This document shows, one piece after another, positions 1-5,338 of a stretch of 8,852 nt of DNA. The first letter of the stretch is position 1. Each line of letters starts with the position of its first letter. The translations under genes and the position numbers were made by a program. The stretch spans positions 1 to 8,852 of the forward strand of contig JBBILG010000076.1 in assembly GCA_037445085.1 (NCBI GenBank), written 5' to 3'. Below the pieces are notes generated by a model. It had not been told where the DNA came from and made no database searches. It worked only from the letters and a program-made list of their open reading frames with translations. The DNA comes from JBBILG01 sp037445085 (GTDB lineage Bacteria > Pseudomonadota > Gammaproteobacteria > Burkholderiales > Methylophilaceae).

Positions 1-537
1 CCGGAGGCGATGAAGCGGCGCTTCGAGCGCGAATACGGCCTGCCGGCCTACGACGCCGCCACGCTCACCGCATCCCGCGACATGGCGGAGTATTTCGTCG
101 CCGCGGTCAACGCCGGCGCCGAGGCCAAGCCCGCCGCCAACTGGGTGATGGGCGCGGTCTCCGCCAAGCTGAACGCCGAGGAAAGGCGCATCGCCGAATC
201 GCCGGTGTCCTCCGCGCAACTGGCGGGGCTGCTCAAGCGCATCCAGGATGGCACCCTCTCCAACAATGCCGCGAAGCAGGTGTTCGACGCCCTGTGGAAC
301 GGCGAGGGCGAAGTGGACGCCATCATCGAAGCCAAGGGGCTGAAACAGATGTCCGACACCGCTGCCATCGAGCAGATCGTCGACGAAGTACTGGCCGCCA
401 ACGCCGCCATGGTGGCCGAGTTCAAGTCCGGCAAGGAAAAGGCTTTCAACGCCCTGGTCGGCCAGTGCATGAAGGCGAGCCGCGGCAAGGCCAATCCGGC
501 GCAGGTGAACGAAATCCTGAAACGGAAGCTGGCCTGA
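1..537 (+). CDS. gatB: Aspartyl/glutamyl-tRNA(Asn/Gln) amidotransferase subunit B, C-terminal part (5' end outside window)
   Basis: The reading frame is open from base 1 and ends at TGA 535-537, so this is the last ~178 residues of a longer protein; the ATG at 10 is internal. The visible part begins with a segment of the type RRFEREYGLPAYDAATLT and continues into a helical tail (SAKLNAEERR, SSAQLAGLLKRIQDGTLSNNAAKQVF, ending NPAQVNEILKRKLA). This is the GatB/YqeY tail domain that contacts the tRNA in the GatCAB complex. GatB carries the kinase/transamidation activity that converts misacylated Glu-tRNA(Gln) or Asp-tRNA(Asn) into Gln-tRNA(Gln) or Asn-tRNA(Asn) in the cytoplasm, using ammonia delivered by GatA. 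The catalytic N-terminal domain lies upstream of the window. gatC and gatA would be expected further upstream, but this cannot be seen. The gene converges on pyrE with 62 bp between them and shows no sign of damage. Confidence 0.95.
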   Translation, partial: PEAMKRRFEREYGLPAYDAATLTASRDMAEYFVAAVNAGAEAKPAANWVMGAVSAKLNAEERRIAESPVSSAQLAGLLKRIQDGTLSNNAAKQVFDALWNGEGEVDAIIEAKGLKQMSDTAAIEQIVDEVLAANAAMVAEFKSGKEKAFNALVGQCMKASRGKANPAQVNEILKRKLA

Positions 538-599
538 ACCCGGTCCAGAGACAACGGCACGTGAGCGCGCCACCGGAACCGGCATGACGGGCAATCCGG

Positions 600-1241
600 C
601 TACACGCCGTACTGCGCCCGGTAGGCCTCCACGGCCGCCTTGTGTTCCATGAGTTCCGGATTGCCGTCCAGGTAGCGGATCAGCCCGGCCAGGTCGGCAA
701 TGCCGATGACGGGGATGCGGTAGTCGCGCTGTACTTCCTGCGCCGCCGACAGTTCGCCCTGGCCGCGCTCCTGGCGGTCGATGGCGATGGCCACGCCACA
801 CGGCCGCGCCTGCCGGGCACGGATGATGTCCACCGATTCGCGCACCGAGACGCCGGCGGAAATGACGTCGTCCACGATGAGCACGTTGCCGGCCAGCGGC
901 GCGCCGACGATGATACCGCCCTCGCCATGGTCCTTGGCCTCCTTGCGGTTGAAGGCATAGGGCACGTTGCGGCCGTGACCGGCCAGCGCGATGGCGGTGG
1001 CCGATACCAGCGGAATGCCCTTGTAGGCCGGGCCGAACAGCATGTCGAACTCGACGCCGGAATCGAGGATGGCCTTCGCGTAGAATTCGCCCAGGCGCCT
1101 GAGGCTCATGCCGTCGCTGAACAGGCCGGAATTGAAGAAATACGGGCTCAGGCGCCCTGCCTTGGTCATGAATTCGCCGAAGCGCAGCACTTTCTGCGCA
1201 ATGGCGAATTCGATAAACTCCTCGCTGTTTCTGCCCATCAT
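600..1241 (-). CDS. pyrE: Orotate phosphoribosyltransferase
   Basis: Transfers the phosphoribosyl group of PRPP to orotate to give orotidine 5'-monophosphate, the fifth step of pyrimidine synthesis, in the cytoplasm. Visible motifs are SPYFFNSGL (residues 32-40), GPAYKGIPL (70-78), the mobile catalytic loop RKEAKDHGEGG (99-109) and the PRPP-binding motif LIVDDVISAG (121-130). Starting at the first of two adjacent ATGs (1241, then 1238) gives 213 residues, the same length as E. coli PyrE. The frame stays open upstream to 1406, but that part is antisense to exoA and looks unlike PyrE. No ideal ribosome binding site is visible: a GGGAGAG lies about 14 bases before the first ATG, and GGG directly precedes it. 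The gene is transcribed divergently from exoA, and a perfect TATAAT that could serve it lies inside exoA (1273-1278). The identity is secure; the exact start is uncertain by one codon. Confidence 0.96.
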   Translation of the reverse strand: MMGRNSEEFIEFAIAQKVLRFGEFMTKAGRLSPYFFNSGLFSDGMSLRRLGEFYAKAILDSGVEFDMLFGPAYKGIPLVSATAIALAGHGRNVPYAFNRKEAKDHGEGGIIVGAPLAGNVLIVDDVISAGVSVRESVDIIRARQARPCGVAIAIDRQERGQGELSAAQEVQRDYRIPVIGIADLAGLIRYLDGNPELMEHKAAVEAYRAQYGV

Positions 1242-1263
1242 CCCAGTCTGAAAAACTCTCCCG

Positions 1264-2046
1264 ATGCTGCGCATTATATCCGTGAACCTCAACGGCATCC
1301 GCTCCGCCTTCGCCAAGGGCCTGCTGCCCTGGCTGGAAAGACAGCGGGCCGACGTGGTGTGCCTGCAGGAACTCAAGGCGCAGGCCGCCGACATGACACG
1401 CGACATGCTGCAGCCGGATGGGCTCTACGGCTACTTCCACTACGCCGAGAAAAAAGGCTACGGCGGGGTGGGCGTCTATTCGCGGCGCCAGCCGGACGTC
1501 ATCGTCGAAGGGCTGGGCTTGCCCGACATCGATGCCGAGGGGCGCTACATCGAGGTGCAGTACGGCAATCTTTCCGTCGTCTCGCTCTATCTGCCCTCGG
1601 GCTCCAGCGGCGAGGAGCGTCAGGCCGTGAAGTTCGGCGTGATGGAACGCTTCTATCCGCGCCTCGCCGAACTGCGCGTCAGCGGTCGCGAAGTGGTGAT
1701 CTGCGGCGACTGGAACATCGCCCACAAGGAAATCGATCTCAAGAACTGGAAGGGCAACCGGAAGAATTCCGGCTTTCTGCCCGAGGAGCGCGCCTGGATG
1801 ACCAGGGTGTTCGACGAACTGGGCTGGGTGGACGTCTACCGCCGCCTGTACCCGGACGCCACCGACGCCTGCTACACCTGGTGGAGCAACCGCGGCCAGG
1901 CCTGGGCGAAGAACGTGGGCTGGCGCATCGACTACCAGATCGCCACCTCCGGCATCGCCGCCACCGCGCAGGCCGCCAGCATCTACAAGGACGAGCGCTT
2001 CAGCGACCACGCCCCGCTGACGGTGGATTACGCCTGGCCGGCGTGA
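1264..2046 (+). CDS. xthA: Exodeoxyribonuclease III / AP endonuclease (EEP family)
   Basis: Cytoplasmic base-excision-repair nuclease that cleaves 5' of abasic sites and removes 3' blocking groups. It is 260 residues long, the normal size for the family. The full catalytic set of the endonuclease/exonuclease/phosphatase fold is present: N8 in SVNLNG, E36 in CLQELK, Y109 in SLYLPSG, D149 and N151 in CGDWNIAHKEID, and D248-H249 in FSDHAPLTVDY. The start is ATG 1264, matching the family's usual short N-terminus (MLRIISVNLNG). No Shine-Dalgarno sequence is obvious upstream. The gene is divergent from pyrE and ends one base before the stop codon of the convergent MliC-like gene. The pyrE neighbour and the NWKGN/FLPEERAW region also recall Pseudomonas Crc, an inactive relative, but the retained metal-binding and catalytic residues argue for an active nuclease. 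It is sometimes named exoA in related genomes. Confidence 0.95.
   Translation: MLRIISVNLNGIRSAFAKGLLPWLERQRADVVCLQELKAQAADMTRDMLQPDGLYGYFHYAEKKGYGGVGVYSRRQPDVIVEGLGLPDIDAEGRYIEVQYGNLSVVSLYLPSGSSGEERQAVKFGVMERFYPRLAELRVSGREVVICGDWNIAHKEIDLKNWKGNRKNSGFLPEERAWMTRVFDELGWVDVYRRLYPDATDACYTWWSNRGQAWAKNVGWRIDYQIATSGIAATAQAASIYKDERFSDHAPLTVDYAWPA
1273..1278 (-). promoter_or_regulatory. Probable -10 element for pyrE, inside the start of exoA
   Basis: The minus strand reads TATAAT here, followed by a GC-rich discriminator. Transcription would begin near 1266 and give a leader of about 25 bases before the pyrE ATG at 1241, containing GGGAGAG. No convincing -35 box is seen 16-18 bp upstream, which is a weakness. 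On the plus strand the same bases are the exoA codons ATT ATA (Ile4-Ile5). Confidence 0.5.
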
Positions 2047-2047
2047 A

Positions 2048-2410
2048 CTACCTTGCCGCCTTGCAGCCGGTGTAGCTCACCGCCGGCCCATCGTTGAACG
2101 TGGCAACATCGCCGCTGAATTCCAGCACGGCCGCACCGTTGCCGTAGCGGTTGCCGGCGGCGTCCCGGGTCAGGCTGATCTCGCGGTCCGGGTAGATCAC
2201 CCAGGCGGTGGCGCCCTGGTCTTCAAGGCGCAGATGGAAACGCCTATTGCCATCACACTGGTACAGTGTCGCGCCGGACGGAGCGCCGGGGACGGCAGCC
2301 GTCTTGTCCTCGCCGAACGGCCACACCTTGACGCCACCACAACCGGACAGCAGCGCCGCCAGGCCCAGCGGCAGCAGCCATTTGCCCAGCATGTATTTTC
2401 CTGTATCCAT
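2048..2410 (-). CDS. MliC-like lipoprotein (putative C-type lysozyme inhibitor family)
   Basis: Small lipoprotein of 120 residues from the ATG at 2410. The N-terminus has a positive residue, a hydrophobic stretch (WLLPLGLAALL) and a lipobox LLSGC, so the mature protein should start at that Cys and be anchored in a membrane from the periplasmic side. After a short linker (WPFGEDKTAAVPGAPSG) comes a beta-rich domain opening with LYQCDGNRRFHLRLE and closing with SYTGCKAAR. The paired Cys (YQC and TGC) fit the disulfide of the MliC/PliC fold. The usual inhibitory motifs SGxxY and the TKG loop are not intact: the corresponding region reads AGNRYGNG and LEFSGD, so inhibitor activity is uncertain. 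Start choice: the ATG at 2410 has GAGG/AGG upstream, the ATG at 2392 has a good AGGA six bases away, and the ATG at 2422 has nothing; 2392 would give an equally good signal peptide. The gene lies 33 bp downstream of ampG, probably in the same transcript. Confidence 0.78.
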   Translation of the reverse strand: MDTGKYMLGKWLLPLGLAALLSGCGGVKVWPFGEDKTAAVPGAPSGATLYQCDGNRRFHLRLEDQGATAWVIYPDREISLTRDAAGNRYGNGAAVLEFSGDVATFNDGPAVSYTGCKAAR

Positions 2411-2443
2411 GACCTGCCTCATCGTGCGATAGTCGACATCATA

Positions 2444-3697
2444 TCAGTTGCCGCGTTCACCCTTCCACGGTGCCACCTTCAGCAGCAACAGCATGCCTGG
2501 CACGGCAATGACCACGCAGAGCAGGAAAAATGCCGCCCAGCCCATCCATTCCACCAGGTAGCCGGTGGCGGCATTGGCGAAGGTGCGCGGCACCGCCATC
2601 AGGCTGGTGAACAGGGCGAACTGGGTGGCGGTGTAGAGCGGGTTGGTAGTGCGCGCGATGAAGGCGACAAAGGCGGTGGTGCCCAGCCCCACGCCGAATG
2701 CCTCGGCACCGATGACCACGGCGAGTTGCGTGAGCTGGACGGCTCCGGGGTCGCCGAAGGGTCCCAGCCAGGCCAGCCAGGCGAAGCCCAGGGTGGAGAC
2801 CATCTGCAGGATACCGAACAGCCACAGCGCCCGATTGATGCCCAGCTTGACCATCCACACCCCGCCGGCCAGGCCGCCGATCACGCTCAGCCACAGGCCG
2901 GTATTCTTGGCCACCACGCCGATCTCGGTCATGGAAAAGCCCATGTCAAGGTAGAACGGCGTGGCCAGCGCCGCCGCCATGCTGTCGCCCACTTTGTAGA
3001 AAAACAGGAAGGCCAGCACCAGCACGGCATAGCGCCAGCCCTGGCGGTTGATGAATTCACGGAACGGCTCCACCACCGCCTGGTGCAGGGTGCGCGGCGA
3101 ACCGCGCGCGATTTCCGGCTCGCGCACCAGCAGTGTCATGATCACGCCGGGCAGCATGAACAGCGCGGTGATACCGAACACCGCATCCCATGGCAAGCGA
3201 TCGGCGAGGATCAGCGACAGCGAGCCCGGCACCAGCCCGGCGATCCGGTAGGCGTTGACGTGAATGGCATTGCCCATGCCCAGCTCGATGTCAGGCAGCA
3301 GCTCGCGCCGGTAGGCGTCGATGGCAATGTCCTGCGAGGCGGAAAAGAACGCCACCGCCGCCGCCAGGTAGGCAATGGTCCAGATGTCCAGTTGCGGATG
3401 CAACTGGCCGAACAGCGGGATCGACACCAGCAGGGCGATCTGGGTGATCAGCATCCAGCCGCGGCGGCGTCCCAGCGGCGGGGCGAAGCGGTCGAACAGC
3501 GGCGCCCACAGGAATTTCCAGGTGAACGGCAACTGGATCAGCGCGAACAGGCCGATGGCCTTGAGGTCCACATCCTCCGCACGCAGCCAGGCCGGCAGCA
3601 GGCTGATGAGGATAAACAGCGGCAATCCCGAGCTGAATCCGGTAAACACGCAAATGAGCATGCGCCGGTTCAGCAGCGCGGATTTCCAGTCAGTCAT
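2444..3697 (-). CDS. ampG: AmpG-type muropeptide permease (MFS transporter)
   Basis: Inner-membrane transporter of the major facilitator superfamily, AmpG group, which imports anhydromuropeptides released from the wall for recycling. Recognisable AmpG signatures are SSGLPL (22-27), KFLWAPLFDR (61-70), GRRRGW (76-81, the MFS loop 2-3 motif) and SASQDIAIDAYRRELLP (119-135), followed by NAYRIAGLVPGSLSLILADR. I chose the ATG at 3697, which gives 417 residues starting MTDWKSALLNRR directly before the first membrane segment. The open frame extends 18 codons further to 3751 without family-like sequence. The ribosome binding site is weak. About 12 membrane segments are expected. E. coli AmpG has 491 residues and two extra segments, so this is a shorter version without the C-terminal extension. 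The product substrate is inferred from family membership; import of another peptidoglycan fragment is possible. It is followed by the MliC-like lipoprotein gene. Confidence 0.9.
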   Translation of the reverse strand: MTDWKSALLNRRMLICVFTGFSSGLPLFILISLLPAWLRAEDVDLKAIGLFALIQLPFTWKFLWAPLFDRFAPPLGRRRGWMLITQIALLVSIPLFGQLHPQLDIWTIAYLAAAVAFFSASQDIAIDAYRRELLPDIELGMGNAIHVNAYRIAGLVPGSLSLILADRLPWDAVFGITALFMLPGVIMTLLVREPEIARGSPRTLHQAVVEPFREFINRQGWRYAVLVLAFLFFYKVGDSMAAALATPFYLDMGFSMTEIGVVAKNTGLWLSVIGGLAGGVWMVKLGINRALWLFGILQMVSTLGFAWLAWLGPFGDPGAVQLTQLAVVIGAEAFGVGLGTTAFVAFIARTTNPLYTATQFALFTSLMAVPRTFANAATGYLVEWMGWAAFFLLCVVIAVPGMLLLLKVAPWKGERGN

Positions 3698-3744
3698 GGC
3701 CGCTACATTAACCGAAATGCCCCGCGCTATGCCACAATCACCCA

Positions 3745-3886
3745 CGGGCACCTTGAAAACCTGCTGCGCCCCGGATCGCTGTGTCGCGTCCTCGCTCGCC
3801 CTCGCCTATCTACCTGATAGGTCTCGGGGATTCGCTGCGGGGCTCCTTGCGCTCCGGGCGCGCGCGACGGTTTTTCGAGATGCCCG
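3745..3886. repeat. Long imperfect palindrome, possible miniature repeat element
   Basis: The outer arms are cgggcaccttgaaaacct (3745-3762) and ggtttttcgagatgcccg (3869-3886). The second, reverse-complemented, matches the first at 14 of 18 positions. The similarity continues inwards after a short offset (ccccggatcgc against gcccggagcgc). A perfect 6-bp stem with a 5-base loop, CCTATC-TACCT-GATAGG (3805-3821), sits almost exactly at the centre. The whole stretch could therefore fold into one long interrupted hairpin. No protein-coding gene is credible here. It may be a dispersed, non-autonomous repeat (REP- or MITE-like) or a structured RNA; copy number in the genome would decide. Confidence 0.5.
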
Positions 3887-3923
3887 CCTGTCGCTCCGGC
3901 ACAGGCCAGAGTCCAGCAAACCG

Positions 3924-3957
3924 GAAAGCCGGATACCCGCTTTCGCCGGAACGACGA
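3924..3957. repeat. Degenerate copy of a widespread proteobacterial intergenic repeat
   Basis: The sequence around ccggatacccgctttcgcc resembles the dispersed repeat whose usual core is an ATTCCCGC-TTTC-GCGGGAAT hairpin. Here the hairpin is decayed, with three mismatched pairs (ATACCCGC against GCCGGAAC). Translations of this repeat family give tell-tale spurious peptides such as IPAFAGMT and VIPAKAGI; the frames here give IPAFAGTTT on the plus strand and VVPAKAGI on the minus strand. The repeat ends about 11 bp before the start of the next gene. Confidence 0.6.
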
Positions 3958-3968
3958 CACGCTCAACC

Positions 3969-4634
3969 ATGCCCGAACTCTCGATCCTTTCCGCCTTTCT
4001 CGTCGGTCTGCTCGGCGGCGGCCATTGCGCGGGCATGTGCGGCGGCATCGTCGGCGCGGTCAGCCTGACCCTGCCCGGCCAGCGCCCGCACCTGCCTTAC
4101 CTGCTCGCCTACAACGGCGGCCGCATCGCCAGCTACACCGCCGCCGGCACGCTGGCCGGCCTGCTCGGCGCGTCCAGCTTCTTCCTCGGCCACCTGCTGC
4201 CGGTGGAGCAGGCCCTGTACGCGCTGGCCAGCCTCATGCTGGTGGCGCTCGGGCTGTATCTCGCCGGCTGGTGGCAGGGCGTGCTGGTGCTGGAAAAGGC
4301 CGGCGGCCTGCTGTGGCGGCACCTGCAGCCGCTGTCGAAGAAGCTGCTGCCGCTGCGTTCGCCGGCCCGGGCCTTTGTGCTCGGCCTGCTGTGGGGCTGG
4401 CTGCCGTGCGGGCTGGTGTATTCGGTGCTGGTGGCCGCACTCGCCACCGGCGGCGCGGCAAACGGCGGCCTGCTGATGCTCGCCTTCGGCCTCGGCACCC
4501 TGCCTGCCCTGCTGGCCATGGGCATGGCCGCCGTCAGGCTCAGGACCTTTCTGCAGCACCTCTGGGTGCGCCGGGCCAGCGGCCTGCTGGTATCGGGATT
4601 CGGGCTGCTGGGTCTTTACCGTCTGCTTGCCTGA
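3969..4634 (+). CDS. Sulfite exporter TauE/SafE family (DsbD_2/CcdA-like) membrane protein
   Basis: Polytopic inner-membrane protein of 221 residues, probably six membrane segments in two halves. The first segment carries GLLGGGHCAGMCGG (C20, C24) and the fourth carries WGWLPCGLVYSVL (C147). This pairing of Cys in the first and fourth helices is typical of the DsbD/CcdA-like group annotated as TauE/SafE or cytochrome c biogenesis transmembrane proteins (DsbD_2). Relatives of this type often lie near cbb3 oxidase assembly genes (ccoGHIS, hemN, anr/fnr), which suggests a role in electron or metal delivery; here the gene stands alone, so its function is open. The ATG at 3969 is chosen because the homologous sequence starts there (MPELSILSAFLVGLLGG). 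The frame is open far upstream, but through repeat sequence and antisense to ampG. No clear ribosome binding site precedes it. It converges on metW. Confidence 0.82.
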   Translation: MPELSILSAFLVGLLGGGHCAGMCGGIVGAVSLTLPGQRPHLPYLLAYNGGRIASYTAAGTLAGLLGASSFFLGHLLPVEQALYALASLMLVALGLYLAGWWQGVLVLEKAGGLLWRHLQPLSKKLLPLRSPARAFVLGLLWGWLPCGLVYSVLVAALATGGAANGGLLMLAFGLGTLPALLAMGMAAVRLRTFLQHLWVRRASGLLVSGFGLLGLYRLLA

Positions 4635-4679
4635 GAAGCGGTCTCAAAAATTGCTGCGGCAGGCATCGCGCATAATGCT

Positions 4680-4700
4680 GCGGGCGGGCTCCCGCCCCGC
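4680..4700. terminator. GC-rich inverted repeat between convergent genes, possible terminator
   Basis: GCGGGCGGG, a two-base spacer and CCCGCCCCGC form a strong stem with one bulged C, in the 74-bp gap where the TauE/SafE-family gene and metW end facing each other. There is no adjacent T-run on either strand, so it is not a standard intrinsic terminator. It may only stall polymerase or protect 3' ends. Confidence 0.3.
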
Positions 4701-4708
4701 AAGAGGCG

Positions 4709-5338
4709 TCAGGCGCGCCTGAGCCGGTACATGGCCAGGCTGCCCAGCTTATTGGGCAGGAAGTGCACCGGCTTGCCGTCGGTGAGCACCAGGCGCTCGC
4801 TGACGCGGATGCCGTGACCGGCGCAGAAGGCGTCGAAATCGGCGATGGTGCACAGGTGCACGTTGGGCGTGTCGTACCACTGGTAGGGCAGGTTGTGCGA
4901 CACCGGCATGCGGCCGCGGACGAGCTGCGCCAGCAGTTTCCAGTAGCCGAAGTTGGGGAAGGTGACGATGGCCTCCTTGCCCACCCGCAGCATCTCCCGC
5001 ACCACCTGCTCGGTGTGGTGCACGGCCTGTAGCGTCTGCGAGAGGATGACCACGTCGAACGACTGCGCCTCGAAACCGGCGAGCCCGTCCTCCAGGTTCA
5101 TCTGGATGACGTCGATGCCATTCTTCACGCAGGCCAGCACATTGGCGTCGTCCTTCTCCACGCCATAGCCGCGCACGTTCTTCTGGTCGCGCAGGTAGCC
5201 GAGCAGGCTGCCGTCGCCGCAGCCGAGGTCGAGCACCCGGGCGCCGGGCGCGATCCAGCGCGCGATGGCGGCGAAATCGCGGCGCAGGGCGGCGGCCTCG
5301 GCGAAATGGGCGTGGGCCTGGGCCGGAATGTGCGTCAT
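4709..5338 (-). CDS. metW: Methionine biosynthesis protein MetW (SAM-methyltransferase fold)
   Basis: A protein of 209 residues with a class I methyltransferase fold: motif I is VLDLGCGDGSLLGYL (35-49), followed by the acidic loop GYGVEKDD (57-64) and FDVVILSQTLQAV (94-106). The MetW-specific part includes VTFPNFGYWKLL, GRMPVSHNLPYQWYDTPNVH and the terminal FLPNKLGSLAMYR. Despite the fold, MetW is known as the partner of the MetX homoserine acyltransferase; in pseudomonads MetX activity depends on MetW. A methyl acceptor is not established. The ATG at 5338 overlaps the metX stop as ATGA, so translation is probably coupled to metX and a roughly 1:1 complex is plausible. Converges on the TauE/SafE-family gene. 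Confidence 0.95.
   Translation of the reverse strand: MTHIPAQAHAHFAEAAALRRDFAAIARWIAPGARVLDLGCGDGSLLGYLRDQKNVRGYGVEKDDANVLACVKNGIDVIQMNLEDGLAGFEAQSFDVVILSQTLQAVHHTEQVVREMLRVGKEAIVTFPNFGYWKLLAQLVRGRMPVSHNLPYQWYDTPNVHLCTIADFDAFCAGHGIRVSERLVLTDGKPVHFLPNKLGSLAMYRLRRA

Larger units (their letters stand above)
3698..3968. other. Intergenic region between ampG and the TauE/SafE-family gene
   Basis: At 271 bp this is the largest gap in the window. It must hold the promoters for both flanking divergent genes, but I see no clear -35/-10 pair for either. It contains the long palindrome and the decayed dispersed repeat listed separately. Open frames run through it on both strands, but their translations are low-complexity Arg/Ser/Ala-rich peptides typical of GC-rich repeats, not of a gene. 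Confidence 0.7.

Noticed and set aside
538..599. Terminator between gatB and pyrE
   Set aside because: Only a short ccggaaccgg symmetry is present, with no longer stem and no T-run on either strand.
1264..2046. Calling the exoA gene Crc because of the pyrE neighbour
   Set aside because: All catalytic residues that Crc lost are present.
642..2075. Long plus-strand frame of 477 codons across pyrE and exoA
   Set aside because: It runs antisense to pyrE and then out of phase with exoA. Its product is rich in Arg, Gly, Ala and His with no family signature, a common effect of high-GC codon use.
2234..3817. Plus-strand frame of 527 codons antisense to ampG
   Set aside because: It is fully opposite the AmpG gene and its product is a low-complexity Gln/His/Arg-rich sequence; AmpG motifs on the minus strand are unmistakable.
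3375..3968. Possible N-terminal extension of the TauE/SafE-family protein in the same open frame
   Set aside because: The stretch is antisense to ampG and then runs through repeat sequence (giving IPAFAGTTT); family homology begins at the Met encoded at 3969.
3727..4068. Several small frames in the ampG upstream gap as possible small genes
   Set aside because: Their peptides are those expected from the dispersed repeat and palindrome, and none has a ribosome binding site.
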